Positions 8,839 to 17,202 of a stretch of 64,000 nucleotides of DNA are shown in pieces. Both the position numbers and the translations under genes were made by a program. The notes under the pieces are model-generated. The model searched no databases. It saw only the letters and a program-made list of their open reading frames with translations, and was not told where the DNA came from. Source of the stretch: Thermococcus sp. 18S1 (GTDB lineage Archaea > Methanobacteriota_B > Thermococci > Thermococcales > Thermococcaceae); contig NZ_SNUU01000001.1 of the NCBI RefSeq assembly GCF_012027645.1, positions 744,001-808,000 of the forward strand, written 5' to 3'. Every line of letters starts with the position of its first letter. The stretch's first letter is position 1.

Positions 8839-9741
8839 TTACACCCTTTCCCTCTTCATCGCCGGTGCCACGTCCCTGGCGACGCGCCTCGCGCTGAAGA
8901 GTGTCAGCGGATCCATCGTCCGATACACCGCCAGCTGACAGCCGCTTATACGGACGTCTATGTGCTCCTTCGCTTCCATGGCCGCCTTCAGGTACTCCTT
9001 TACGCTCTCTGCCCTCTCGAAATCGAGACCGGCCTTCTTCAGCCTATCAACGTTCAGCTCGTGAATTGTGAGCGGCTGGAGCATCATCTCGTCTATTCCG
9101 AGGGAGGCGGCAAGCTCCGCTATCTTCGGTATGTCATCGTCGTTGATGCCGGGCATGAATATGGTTCTGACGATGGAGCGGACGCTCTCATCCCTGCCCA
9201 CTATTCTAAGGGCGTTGACGACGGCATCGAAGGTGTCCGCGTTGGTTATTTTGAGGTGCTTCTCCCTGCTCGCCGCGTCGAGGCTTATCATGACCAGGTC
9301 GAAGTCGAGTTTGCCCCATAGCTCCTCCGTCAGCAGTGAGCCGTTGGTCTGAAGGTCGAGCCTTGCCTCCGGAAACCTCTCGCGGAGCATCTTGTTTACC
9401 TCGACTATGCGAGGGCTTATCAGCGGCTCGCCGTACTGAGAAACGGTTATCGCGTACGGCCTGTCCCAGCCGTAGTAGCCGGGCTTTGGGGCCTTTCCGA
9501 GCTTAACCGCGACGTTCGAGTAGCAGAAGATGCAGTCGTGGTTGCAGGCGGGGGTAAGTTCGTAGCTCGGGTGATGAACGGGATTCGGGTTGCTCAAATC
9601 CAGTCCCTGGCAGCCCTGACAGTGGGTTGGGAACTTCAAATCCATGACGAACTTCTTCAGCAGTCTGGCCTCCCTGTTCTCAAGGATCTGGGGCTCCACA
9701 CCCATACTTCTCGCGAACTCCTCCCAGCTCATCTTCTTCAT
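8839..9741 (-). CDS. Radical SAM protein
   Basis: 300-residue radical S-adenosylmethionine enzyme. The iron-sulfur motif CNHDCIFC is at Cys66, Cys70 and Cys73, preceded by an additional pair CQGC at Cys41 and Cys44 that could hold a second metal site. The GE-like motif YGEPLISPR and the central barrel strands follow. The start at 9741 is chosen because GGTGAGAG lies just before the ATG; the frame is open further upstream but that stretch overlaps pyrK and is not protein-like. The C-terminal half ends in a basic tail. The substrate is not evident; it lies directly downstream of pyrC-pyrK on the same strand, with 47 bases between. Confidence 0.85.
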   Translation of the reverse strand: MKKMSWEEFARSMGVEPQILENREARLLKKFVMDLKFPTHCQGCQGLDLSNPNPVHHPSYELTPACNHDCIFCYSNVAVKLGKAPKPGYYGWDRPYAITVSQYGEPLISPRIVEVNKMLRERFPEARLDLQTNGSLLTEELWGKLDFDLVMISLDAASREKHLKITNADTFDAVVNALRIVGRDESVRSIVRTIFMPGINDDDIPKIAELAASLGIDEMMLQPLTIHELNVDRLKKAGLDFERAESVKEYLKAAMEAKEHIDVRISGCQLAVYRTMDPLTLFSARRVARDVAPAMKRERV

Positions 9742-9788
9742 TCTCTCACCGGCCGAAACGGAGAAAAGGGGTTTAAAAACCTGATTGG

Positions 9789-10490
9789 TCAGAGCAGTCC
9801 CCTCAGCTGGAAGCCGTCGAAGACCGGCCCGTCCCTGCAGACGAGGTACTTCCCGAGGTTGCAGGAACCGCATACGCCGATTCCACATTTCATGTATCTC
9901 TCCGCGGAAATCTGGATGTTCCTGTAGTCCATGACACCGAGAACTGCCCTCAGCATCGGCTCCGGGCCGCAGGCGTAGGCTTGGTCAAACTCCCCCTTTC
10001 TCTCGGCGAGAATCTCCGTCGGGAAGCCCTTTCTCCCTGCGGAGCCGTCGTCGGTCGTGATTATGGCATCGTCCACGTAGTTCTCGATGTCCATCAGCGC
10101 AAGCTCGTCCTTCGAGCGGGCACCGTAGATGAGAGTTATCCTCTCAAACTTGCTCCGGTGCTGCCTCGCGAAGGCGTAGAGCGGGGGAATCCCTATTCCA
10201 CCGCCGACGAGGACTACTCGTTTCCCTTTCGGCTCGAAGCCCCTGCCGTACGGCCCCCTAATCCAGATGTAATCCCCCTCAGCCAGCTCAAAGAGCCTTG
10301 ATGTGAAGGGACCGACCCTTTTGACGACTATCAAGTCCCTCCAGGCCAGGCTGAAGGGTTTCTCGCCAACCCCCGGAAGCCATGCCATTATGAACTGCCC
10401 CGCGTTGAATTCGAGCTTTTTGTCGAATCGGAACGCTTTAACGTCCTTGGCTACATTCCAAACTTCCCTAAGCGCTACCCTTTCCAGCAT
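9789..10490 (-). CDS. pyrK: Dihydroorotate dehydrogenase electron-transfer subunit
   Basis: Subunit that passes electrons from dihydroorotate dehydrogenase to NAD in pyrimidine synthesis. The 233-residue protein has an N-terminal FAD-binding barrel (to about 90), an NAD-binding region beginning at GGGIG (97-101), and a C-terminal [2Fe-2S] site with Cys202, Cys207, Cys210 and Cys218. The length is typical of the archaeal form. Its start overlaps the end of pyrC by 23 bases and GGTTAGGATAA precedes the ATG, so the two pyrimidine genes form a tight operon. pyrD is not in the window. Confidence 0.93.
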   Translation of the reverse strand: MLERVALREVWNVAKDVKAFRFDKKLEFNAGQFIMAWLPGVGEKPFSLAWRDLIVVKRVGPFTSRLFELAEGDYIWIRGPYGRGFEPKGKRVVLVGGGIGIPPLYAFARQHRSKFERITLIYGARSKDELALMDIENYVDDAIITTDDGSAGRKGFPTEILAERKGEFDQAYACGPEPMLRAVLGVMDYRNIQISAERYMKCGIGVCGSCNLGKYLVCRDGPVFDGFQLRGLL

Positions 10491-11700
10491 TTATCCTAAC
10501 CCCCTGGGGCTTTCCTAGGATTTCGTCCTCTTCCATAACGACGTTTCCCCTGAGAATCGTCATCACAACTTTCCCCCTCAGTTTTCTGCCCTCCCACGGG
10601 CTCCATTTTGCCTTCGTGTAGAATTCCTCCGGCTTAACTACCCACTCTTTCTTAAGGTTCACCACAGTAAAGTCGGCATCTTTGCCAACTTCGAGACCCT
10701 TGTTATTTATTCCAAATATTCTAATTGGATCTGTGTGCATCTTCTCAACGATGTCAGAAAGCTCGAGCATCCCCCTGTTCACCGCGTCTAGAAGGAGGGC
10801 CACCTCGGTTTCCAGTCCGGGTATCCCTGCCGCGCCGGATTCCTTGTCCTCCTGTGTGTGTGGTGCATGGTCGCTGGCTATGAGTGGAATGCGGGAAAAG
10901 TTCCTCCAGAGTGCCCTCCTGTGTTCCTCATCCCTCAGTGGGGGATAAACCTTGAGGAACGGGTTCCCCTCGTAGTCTCTCCTCGTCAGAAAGAGATGGT
11001 GTGGCGTGACTTCGAAGCTTACCCACGGAAGGTTTCTCCCCAGTATCGCCCCGATTCCATCGGCAGTCGATACGTGGCAGATGTTAAGTGGCTTCCTCAG
11101 CTTTTCCACCGCGTTTAATGCCCTGTTTATTGCCCTGATTTCGGCTTCCGGCGGCCTCTCGGGGTTTTTCAATATTACCTCGGCGTCCTCGGCATGAACG
11201 CTGACGATCTTTGGGGCGCAGGAGTAATCGCTTTCAAAGTCTTTGGAAAAAATTCCTCCCGTTGAGGCGCCCATGAATATTTTGTAGAAGTCCGCGCCGG
11301 CCTTTGAGGCCTCTCCGCAGTTGTTTCGTATCAGAAAACTCAGGGCGTAGTCGGCGTAGGCCTTTCCCTCAAACAGCGCTTTCCTCCGTTCAAACGTCTC
11401 AACATCCAAGACGGGCGGCTGGGTGTTGGGCATGTCGAAGACCGCCGTTATCCCCCCGTGAACCGCCGCCATCGTGCCGGTTTCAACGGTTTCCTTTTTT
11501 CTCTGGTCAAAATCCCTTAGGTGGACGTGTACGTCTATCAAGCCCGGGAGTATGACCTTTCCACGACCAATTTGAATGGTTTCTTCTCCCCTCAGCTCGC
11601 CCTTTGAGACACGCAGAATCTTGCCGTCAGAAACCCCTATGCTTCCTTCTATCAGTTTCCCACCCGTCAGGAGCTTCCCTTTTAGAACTAGGTCGTACAT
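10468..11700 (-). CDS. pyrC: Dihydroorotase
   Basis: Cyclises carbamoyl-aspartate to dihydroorotate, the third step of pyrimidine synthesis. The 410-residue amidohydrolase carries the metal site DVHVHLRDF (His58, His60), the region DFYKIFMGA whose lysine is expected to be the carbamylated ligand, CHVSTADG, and SDHAPHT with the catalytic aspartate. I start it at the ATG at 11700, which gives the usual MYDLVLKGKLL beginning; the open frame extends upstream without coding character. A TATA-like CTTAAAATGG on the minus strand at 11731-11740 is correctly placed for a short leader. Confidence 0.94.
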   Translation of the reverse strand: MYDLVLKGKLLTGGKLIEGSIGVSDGKILRVSKGELRGEETIQIGRGKVILPGLIDVHVHLRDFDQRKKETVETGTMAAVHGGITAVFDMPNTQPPVLDVETFERRKALFEGKAYADYALSFLIRNNCGEASKAGADFYKIFMGASTGGIFSKDFESDYSCAPKIVSVHAEDAEVILKNPERPPEAEIRAINRALNAVEKLRKPLNICHVSTADGIGAILGRNLPWVSFEVTPHHLFLTRRDYEGNPFLKVYPPLRDEEHRRALWRNFSRIPLIASDHAPHTQEDKESGAAGIPGLETEVALLLDAVNRGMLELSDIVEKMHTDPIRIFGINNKGLEVGKDADFTVVNLKKEWVVKPEEFYTKAKWSPWEGRKLRGKVVMTILRGNVVMEEDEILGKPQGVRINAGKGSA

Positions 11701-12058
11701 AGTGCCCGCTTGAGGATGGATACGTTGCCATTTTAAGTTTTTTGCCTTACCGGATGAGAGGGGGTCCATCAAAAAGGTCGCTAACGATTTTTTGGGCTTT
11801 CCCCACGTTTGTGTGCTCTTTTTTGAAAATTTTATCTGGTTTACTATTTTTTGATGGCAGTAGGTCGGCATACGGTGGCACAATTAGCCTGAGGCCATGT
11901 GATAGCTTTATTGAAGACGATTGGCCGCATGTCCTCTTGTTTTCACCGGCGTTACTTTTACAAGAACGTAACCCTTAAATAGGCTTTCAATGTATATTGT
12001 CATGCCATTATACACCACATATGGCAATATTGCCAAAAAGTGAAGGAGGCAGTGGAGT
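11701..12058. other. Divergent intergenic region between pyrC and the oligopeptide operon
   Basis: 358 bases without a gene. The pyrC end holds the TATA-like element at 11731-11740. The middle (11750-11900) is T-rich with no open frame or repeat that I can support. The right end holds the dppA promoter and a 14-base palindrome described separately. Confidence 0.6.
11974..12048 (+). promoter_or_regulatory. dppA promoter, palindrome and ribosome binding site
   Basis: CTTAAATA at 11974-11981 is a good TATA box, placing the transcript start near 12003. The perfect palindrome TGGCAATATTGCCA at 12022-12035 would lie about 20-33 bases into the transcript, where a bound repressor could block polymerase or an RNA hairpin could form. 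GGAGG at 12044-12048 is followed by the ATG at 12059. Confidence 0.55.
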
Positions 12059-14476
12059 ATGAAGAAGGCTTTGGGATTGTTTATTATGGGTTTGATGTTG
12101 TTTAGTTTGTTTGCCATCCACCCGGTTAGCGCGGCGGACTACACGCCGAAGGACATACCGCTGGACAGCCAGGATGCAAAGGACAGGTTCAAGGCCGACC
12201 TCCAGTGGTACCTTAAGTACGGCCACTTCGTGATCAGCAACGGTCCTTACATCCTCTCAATGTACTCACCCGAGAACCTCTACCTCAAGCTTGAGAAGTT
12301 TAATGGAAAGAGGACTGTTTTCAATGATGACCCCAAGCTTCCGAAGGACGGTTATGCCGACGTTATCGAGTACCAGGGTGTCCAGAACGAGGAGACCATA
12401 ATCCTCCAGGTCGCCAAGGGTGAGTTCGACATCGGTCTCTTCGCCTTCGGTGCCAACAAGTACCAGGGTCTTGGAAGCGACGTTCTCGCCAACCTCAACC
12501 TCTACAAGAGCGCCAGCTCCTCCGTTGAGCTGAGCATCAACCCGTACAAGGACCCTGACCAGGACGCTCCGATCGTCACCGTTGGTGACAACGTTTACTT
12601 CAACCCGTTCGCCATCAGGAAGGTTAGGTTCGCCATGAACTGGCTCATCAGCAGGAACTACATCATCCAGAACATCTACCAGGGTAGCGGTGCCGCCGCC
12701 CTCAGCGGTATAACCCCGAGCGACCCGGCTGCCAAGTACTTCACCCCGGTCTACGACGCTCTCCACCTCACCGCCGACGGTAACGAGGACCTCGCCCTCA
12801 AGATGATAAGCGACGCTATGCAGGAGGCCGCCCAGCAGGTCGCCGCTGCTGGCCACACCCTCGAGAAGAAGGATGACGGTTACTGGTACTTCGACGGCCA
12901 GCCGGTTGAGGTTAAGTTCGTCATCCGTACCGAGGACGAGAGGAAGGACATAGGCCTTTACATCTCCGACCTCCTCGAGAAGAAGGTCGGATTTAAGGTT
13001 GATAGGATGCTTCTTGACAGGCAGAAGGCGAGCGAGATCGTCTTCAGGAAGCCGATCAGCACTTACGAGTGGAACCTTTACACTGGCGGTTGGGGTGCTG
13101 GTGGTCTTGGAAGCATGTACCCTGACTGGCAGATTTACTACTGGTACTCACCGCTCGGATACTACCCGAACTTCATCGACCCCAGGCACCAGCCCGACGT
13201 CACCGTTGAGGACGCCCTCAAGTTCATAGGCGACGGCAGCGTTACCGCTGGTCTCCAGAAGCTCGAGACCAAGTACTACACCAGCGAGGAGAGCCTTGGC
13301 CCGATACTCAAGTGGACCACCAAGGAGATCGGTTACCTCCTGCTCATGACCCAGTACACTGACCCGGCTACCAACACCACCATCGTCCTCAACAACGCCG
13401 ACCAGTACTGGGACCTCCAGAAGATCGGTATCACCATCGGTCTCATGGACAGCGTTAGGATCTTCCTCGTTGAGAACTGGGAGTTCTACCCGGTTAACAA
13501 GCAGAGGGTTACCGACATCGTCAGCGACCCGAGCGTTGGTATTGCCAGCAGGTGGAGCCTCATGAGCGCCAAGACCCCGGACAAGCACCTCAAGGTCGCC
13601 CAGTTCGCCTCGACCGGTGCCCTCTTCATGAGCGCTATCAACCCGGTTGGAGGTATCACTGACGTTTACAGCACCAGGCTCTGGAACCTCATCCACGACA
13701 CCGGTGGAACCATCAACTTCGACGGTATATACGTCCCGTACAGGTGCAAGTGGACCCTTGAGAGGGGCGAGTTCAAGGTTCCGGACGATGCGGTCATCTA
13801 CAACCAGACCCAGGGCTGGATTGCTGCCCACGCTGGCGAGACCGCCAAGGCTAAGGTTACCGTCACCTGTGACATGGGTGAGTGGCAGAACGGCGTGAAG
13901 ATGACCGTTGACGACATCAAGTACTACATTGCCTTCTACTACACCTGGGCTTACAAGGACACTCCGGACGACCCGTACTACGACAGCGCCCTGAGTGACA
14001 CCGCCGCTACCTTCCAGACCTTCCTTGGCTTCCAGTTCACCGACAACGGTTACGTGGTTTACGGTAACTACGTCCACCCGTTCGCGGACGACGTTACTGC
14101 GGGCAACTACATCCTCTACCCGAGCATGCCGTGGGAGATGTACTGGGCCATGGGTGAGCTCGTCGCCAACGGCGACGCCTACGACGCCAGCAGCAAGTAC
14201 TCCTTCAGCAGCAGCGGTGAGGGACTCCTCCAGCTCGACCTCCTCACCAAGCAGCACGTCGATGACCTCGCCAAGGTCATCCTCAAGATCTCCGGCCTCA
14301 CCTGGGACGAGATAACCAGCACCACGACCACCACCGAGACCGGTCCGACCACCACCGCTCCGACCACCTCCAGCGAGACCCCGAGCGGCGGAACCAGCAC
14401 CACCACCTACGTCGTCGTCGGCCTGGTGATAATCATCATCGCCGCGGCCGCCTGGTACTTCACCAAGAAGAAGTGA
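12059..14476 (+). CDS. Oligopeptide-type ABC transporter substrate-binding protein, membrane-anchored
   Basis: Captures the substrate outside the cell and delivers it to the permeases encoded next. The 805-residue protein has a signal peptide (residues 1-26, ending PVSAAD) without a lipobox cysteine. The body is a long family-5 binding fold, larger than the usual 500-600 residues. The C terminus (about 755-805) is a Thr/Ser/Pro-rich stalk, a single membrane helix and a KKK tail, so the protein is held by its C terminus. Codon use is strongly biased to C-ending codons, as expected of a highly expressed gene. Peptide is the likely ligand from family membership; some Thermococcales members bind oligosaccharides. 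Confidence 0.88.
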   Translation: MKKALGLFIMGLMLFSLFAIHPVSAADYTPKDIPLDSQDAKDRFKADLQWYLKYGHFVISNGPYILSMYSPENLYLKLEKFNGKRTVFNDDPKLPKDGYADVIEYQGVQNEETIILQVAKGEFDIGLFAFGANKYQGLGSDVLANLNLYKSASSSVELSINPYKDPDQDAPIVTVGDNVYFNPFAIRKVRFAMNWLISRNYIIQNIYQGSGAAALSGITPSDPAAKYFTPVYDALHLTADGNEDLALKMISDAMQEAAQQVAAAGHTLEKKDDGYWYFDGQPVEVKFVIRTEDERKDIGLYISDLLEKKVGFKVDRMLLDRQKASEIVFRKPISTYEWNLYTGGWGAGGLGSMYPDWQIYYWYSPLGYYPNFIDPRHQPDVTVEDALKFIGDGSVTAGLQKLETKYYTSEESLGPILKWTTKEIGYLLLMTQYTDPATNTTIVLNNADQYWDLQKIGITIGLMDSVRIFLVENWEFYPVNKQRVTDIVSDPSVGIASRWSLMSAKTPDKHLKVAQFASTGALFMSAINPVGGITDVYSTRLWNLIHDTGGTINFDGIYVPYRCKWTLERGEFKVPDDAVIYNQTQGWIAAHAGETAKAKVTVTCDMGEWQNGVKMTVDDIKYYIAFYYTWAYKDTPDDPYYDSALSDTAATFQTFLGFQFTDNGYVVYGNYVHPFADDVTAGNYILYPSMPWEMYWAMGELVANGDAYDASSKYSFSSSGEGLLQLDLLTKQHVDDLAKVILKISGLTWDEITSTTTTTETGPTTTAPTTSSETPSGGTSTTTYVVVGLVIIIIAAAAWYFTKKK

Positions 14477-14480
14477 AGTA

Positions 14481-14516
14481 GTTTCGTTCTTTCCCCTCTT
14501 TTTTGAACTTTTACCG
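14481..14516 (+). terminator. Probable T-rich transcription terminator after dppA
   Basis: A pyrimidine-rich tract with CTCTTTTTTGAACTTTT follows the binding-protein stop. Oligo-T tracts without a hairpin are the normal archaeal terminator. The downstream promoter at 14584 makes sense if part of the transcripts end here, giving more binding protein than permease. Confidence 0.5.
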
Positions 14517-14546
14517 CACTTCTGACGGTTCTTTCCAAGCCCCATA

Positions 14547-14594
14547 GTGCACTTCTATGAAAATGTGCACATCTATGCAGTAAGATATATAAAG
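14547..14594 (+). promoter_or_regulatory. Internal promoter before dppB with tandem 13-base repeats
   Basis: GTGCACTTCTATG (14547-14559) and GTGCACATCTATG (14565-14577) match at 12 of 13 bases with an 18-base period. GATATATAAAG at 14584-14594, seven bases further on, is a strong TATA box. A transcript would begin near 14615 and use GGGGGTGA before the ATG at 14656. The repeats sit where an archaeal activator or competitor of the basal factors would bind. Confidence 0.55.
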
Positions 14595-14655
14595 TCAGTT
14601 TTACAATGTTGAAAAAGATACATTAAACACGAGCAACCTACGTGGGGGTGAAAAA

Positions 14656-15711
14656 ATGGGGTATCTAAAGTACCTTGTGTTTAGAATTCTGAACGCTATC
14701 CTCGTTCTACTGATTGTGACCTTTATTATCTCGGCACTCTTTGTTAAGGTTGCAGAACAGAGCAACCTAGCAAAGATGAACGATGAGATGATGCAATGGG
14801 ATAGGACCACAGGTCAGAATATTCTGAGAACACAGGGTCAAGACGCTTACGAAAAAGCGAAGGCTGAGTATGAGCAGTTCCTCAGGGAAAAGTACGAGCT
14901 CAACCTCCCGTACTGGCAGAAGGTTTACAATAAAGCCATACGTACACTGAAGCTTGATTTCGGAACCACCACCACGCCCATCTTCGGAACCAACAACGTC
15001 TCCGACATCATCAAGGTTGCCGTTCCGAGGAGCATTCTGCTCTTCACGACCGCGACGATAATAGTTATCATCCTGGGTATCTTCCTTGGAGTCAGGGCCG
15101 CCAGGCACGCCGGCAGTGTCTTCGACAGGGGTCTGTCTATCTTCGCACTGCTCACCTACAGTCTGCCCATGTGGTGGACCGGAATGATGTTCCTCCTGAT
15201 ATTCGCCTACAAGCTCGGCTGGTTCCCGCTCAGCTCAATGTTTGACCCGCAGCTCACCGGCTGGGAGCACGTTAAGGACGTCATCTACAAGCTCACCCTG
15301 CCGGTCTTCACCTACGTCTTCGTCGTCTTCGGTGGCTGGGCCTGGACGACCAGGAACATCATGATAGGCACCCTCCAGGAGGATTTCATCATGGCGGCCA
15401 GGGCCAAGGGTGTCCCCGAGCACAAGATCATCTACGGCCACGCCCTCCGTGCCGCCGCTCCGCCGATAGTTACCATGATCATCTTCGCCCTCCTCGGTTC
15501 GCTCGGCGGTGCCATCATCAGTGAGCTCGTCTTCAACTACCCGGGAATGGGCAGGCTCTACTGGGTCGCCCTCCAGCAGAACGAGACCAACCTCCTCATA
15601 GGACTGACGTACTTCTTCACAGTGCTCTACCTTGCGGGAGTCGTCCTAGCGGACATGGTCTACGGATTCCTCGACCCGCGTGTCAAGGTCGGTGCTTCCG
15701 CCAAGATGTGA
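14656..15711 (+). CDS. Oligopeptide-type ABC transporter permease, DppB-like
   Basis: First permease of the complete operon, 351 residues, about six membrane segments. After the first segment (11-33) there is a helical external region of about 90 residues with many charged residues. The coupling loop DFIMAARAKGVPEHKIIYGH keeps the family EAA-G pattern. It ends FLDPRVKVG, as DppB proteins often do. Eleven bases separate it from dppC. AT-richer codons at the 5' end change to C-rich codons after about residue 100. Confidence 0.9.
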   Translation: MGYLKYLVFRILNAILVLLIVTFIISALFVKVAEQSNLAKMNDEMMQWDRTTGQNILRTQGQDAYEKAKAEYEQFLREKYELNLPYWQKVYNKAIRTLKLDFGTTTTPIFGTNNVSDIIKVAVPRSILLFTTATIIVIILGIFLGVRAARHAGSVFDRGLSIFALLTYSLPMWWTGMMFLLIFAYKLGWFPLSSMFDPQLTGWEHVKDVIYKLTLPVFTYVFVVFGGWAWTTRNIMIGTLQEDFIMAARAKGVPEHKIIYGHALRAAAPPIVTMIIFALLGSLGGAIISELVFNYPGMGRLYWVALQQNETNLLIGLTYFFTVLYLAGVVLADMVYGFLDPRVKVGASAKM

Positions 15712-15722
15712 GGTGATTCACG

Positions 15723-17192
15723 ATGAGATGGGTCGACGTCAAAGAAGGATTTAAGGAATTCCTTGAAGAGTTTAAGAGGGAGAAGACCGGTATAGCCGGT
15801 GTCCTTCTCCTCATCCTCCTCGTCCTCGTTGCGCTTACAGCCCCATACACAACAATACCTGACCTCCCAGATAAGTGGAGGAGCTCTGCCTACTGGGAGG
15901 ATAACCCCAAGAACGTTCCGCCGACCTGGTACAACATGTTCACCTCTCAGAAACTCGTTCCCCAGGTGGCCTACTACAGCGATGAACTTTCCATCACCCA
16001 CCCGAGCAACACCGAGATCCTGATTGAGGCTCCCTACAGCTTTTCAGAGGGCTACTACCTGGGTCCGCAGGGAATCATCATAAGGAATATAAACGTGACC
16101 CTGACCCTGCCGTCCAAGGCCCCGACGTACAGCCTGTACCTTGAGAGGCCCGATGGAAAGACCGTCCCCCTTGTGGACAACAAGCCTCTCACGAGTTCCA
16201 CCACCATAGCCGTCGGTAGGGATGCCGCGATTTCAGCCAACATCTACGTGTGGCTCGTCAACGTTACTGAGGGCAGGGAACTCGACCCGCTCCAGGCGCA
16301 GATGGACCCGATAGTCATCATGAACATCAACACCCTCGTGTCCACAGCCTTCGCCAAGGTTGAGCCCGGAATGAATGCTCAGGATATCATAAACAACCCC
16401 GAGCCGCTCTGGGGTGACTATAAGCTCGTCCTCAAGATCGACAACCCCGCCCCCGACTATAACAAGGTCATTATTGATGACATAAAGGTCACCTTCCTCG
16501 GAAGGAGCTACGGAACCATGGGTACCGACTACCTTGGAAGGGACCTCTGGGCAGGCATCATCTGGGGTAGCAGGGTCTCGCTCGTCATAGGTATACTCGT
16601 CTCCGTCCTCAGCACCGTCATAGGTCTCGTCTACGGAGTTACGAGTGCGTACCTCGGTGGAAACGCCGACGAGTTCATGATGCGTATCAACGAGATATTC
16701 GCCTCAATACCGAGCCTGCCGATACTCATCCTCATCGGTGCCACGGTGGGACACGTGACCCTAATGTTCATAGTCCTGCTGTTGGTCATCTTCGGATGGA
16801 TGGGAATAGCGAGGATCGCGAGAAGTATGGCCCTCCAGATCAAGGAGCAGACCTACATCGAGGCCGCCAGAGCCCTCGGTGCCGGCAACGGAAGGATAAT
16901 CTTCAAGCACATACTGCCGCAGCTCCTGCCCTACGCGTTCGCCGTCATAGCCCTCAGCGTTCCGGGTGCGGTTATCGCCGAGGCTTCCCTGAGCTTCCTC
17001 GGTATTGGAGACCCGACGGCTGTTACGTGGGGACAGATACTCAACGCGGCTCAGGCGCAGGCGGCGACGACCAAGGGTTACTGGTGGTGGGTCCTCCCGC
17101 CCGGGCTCGGTATAGCTGTCGTCGGCCTGACCTTCGTCCTCATAGGTACGGCCCTCGATAAGATACTCAACCCGAGGCTCAGGAAGCTGTGA
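15723..17192 (+). CDS. Oligopeptide-type ABC transporter permease, DppC-like with large external domain
   Basis: 489 residues against about 300 in bacterial DppC. After the first membrane segment (about 22-40) an extracytoplasmic insertion of about 220 residues precedes GTDYLGRDLWAGIIWGSR, where the transmembrane core begins. The insertion starts with WEDNPKNVPPTWYNMF, matching the corresponding part of both orphan permeases, and is rich in beta-type sequence. Coupling loop: TYIEAARALGAGNGRIIFKH. The insert may contact the anchored binding protein. RBS GAGGTGATTC precedes the ATG. Confidence 0.9.
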   Translation: MRWVDVKEGFKEFLEEFKREKTGIAGVLLLILLVLVALTAPYTTIPDLPDKWRSSAYWEDNPKNVPPTWYNMFTSQKLVPQVAYYSDELSITHPSNTEILIEAPYSFSEGYYLGPQGIIIRNINVTLTLPSKAPTYSLYLERPDGKTVPLVDNKPLTSSTTIAVGRDAAISANIYVWLVNVTEGRELDPLQAQMDPIVIMNINTLVSTAFAKVEPGMNAQDIINNPEPLWGDYKLVLKIDNPAPDYNKVIIDDIKVTFLGRSYGTMGTDYLGRDLWAGIIWGSRVSLVIGILVSVLSTVIGLVYGVTSAYLGGNADEFMMRINEIFASIPSLPILILIGATVGHVTLMFIVLLLVIFGWMGIARIARSMALQIKEQTYIEAARALGAGNGRIIFKHILPQLLPYAFAVIALSVPGAVIAEASLSFLGIGDPTAVTWGQILNAAQAQAATTKGYWWWVLPPGLGIAVVGLTFVLIGTALDKILNPRLRKL

Positions 17193-17202
17193 GGTGGTAT
17201 AA

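Noticed and set aside
10469-11883. Upstream extension of the pyrC frame by 61 codons
   Set aside because: The extension has no conserved sequence, crosses the TATA element, and the usual dihydroorotase start is at 11700.
13148-14545. Long minus-strand open frame (465 codons) opposite dppA
   Set aside because: It mirrors the strong codon bias of dppA, is Val/Gly/Glu/Asp-rich without domains, and has no promoter or ribosome site.
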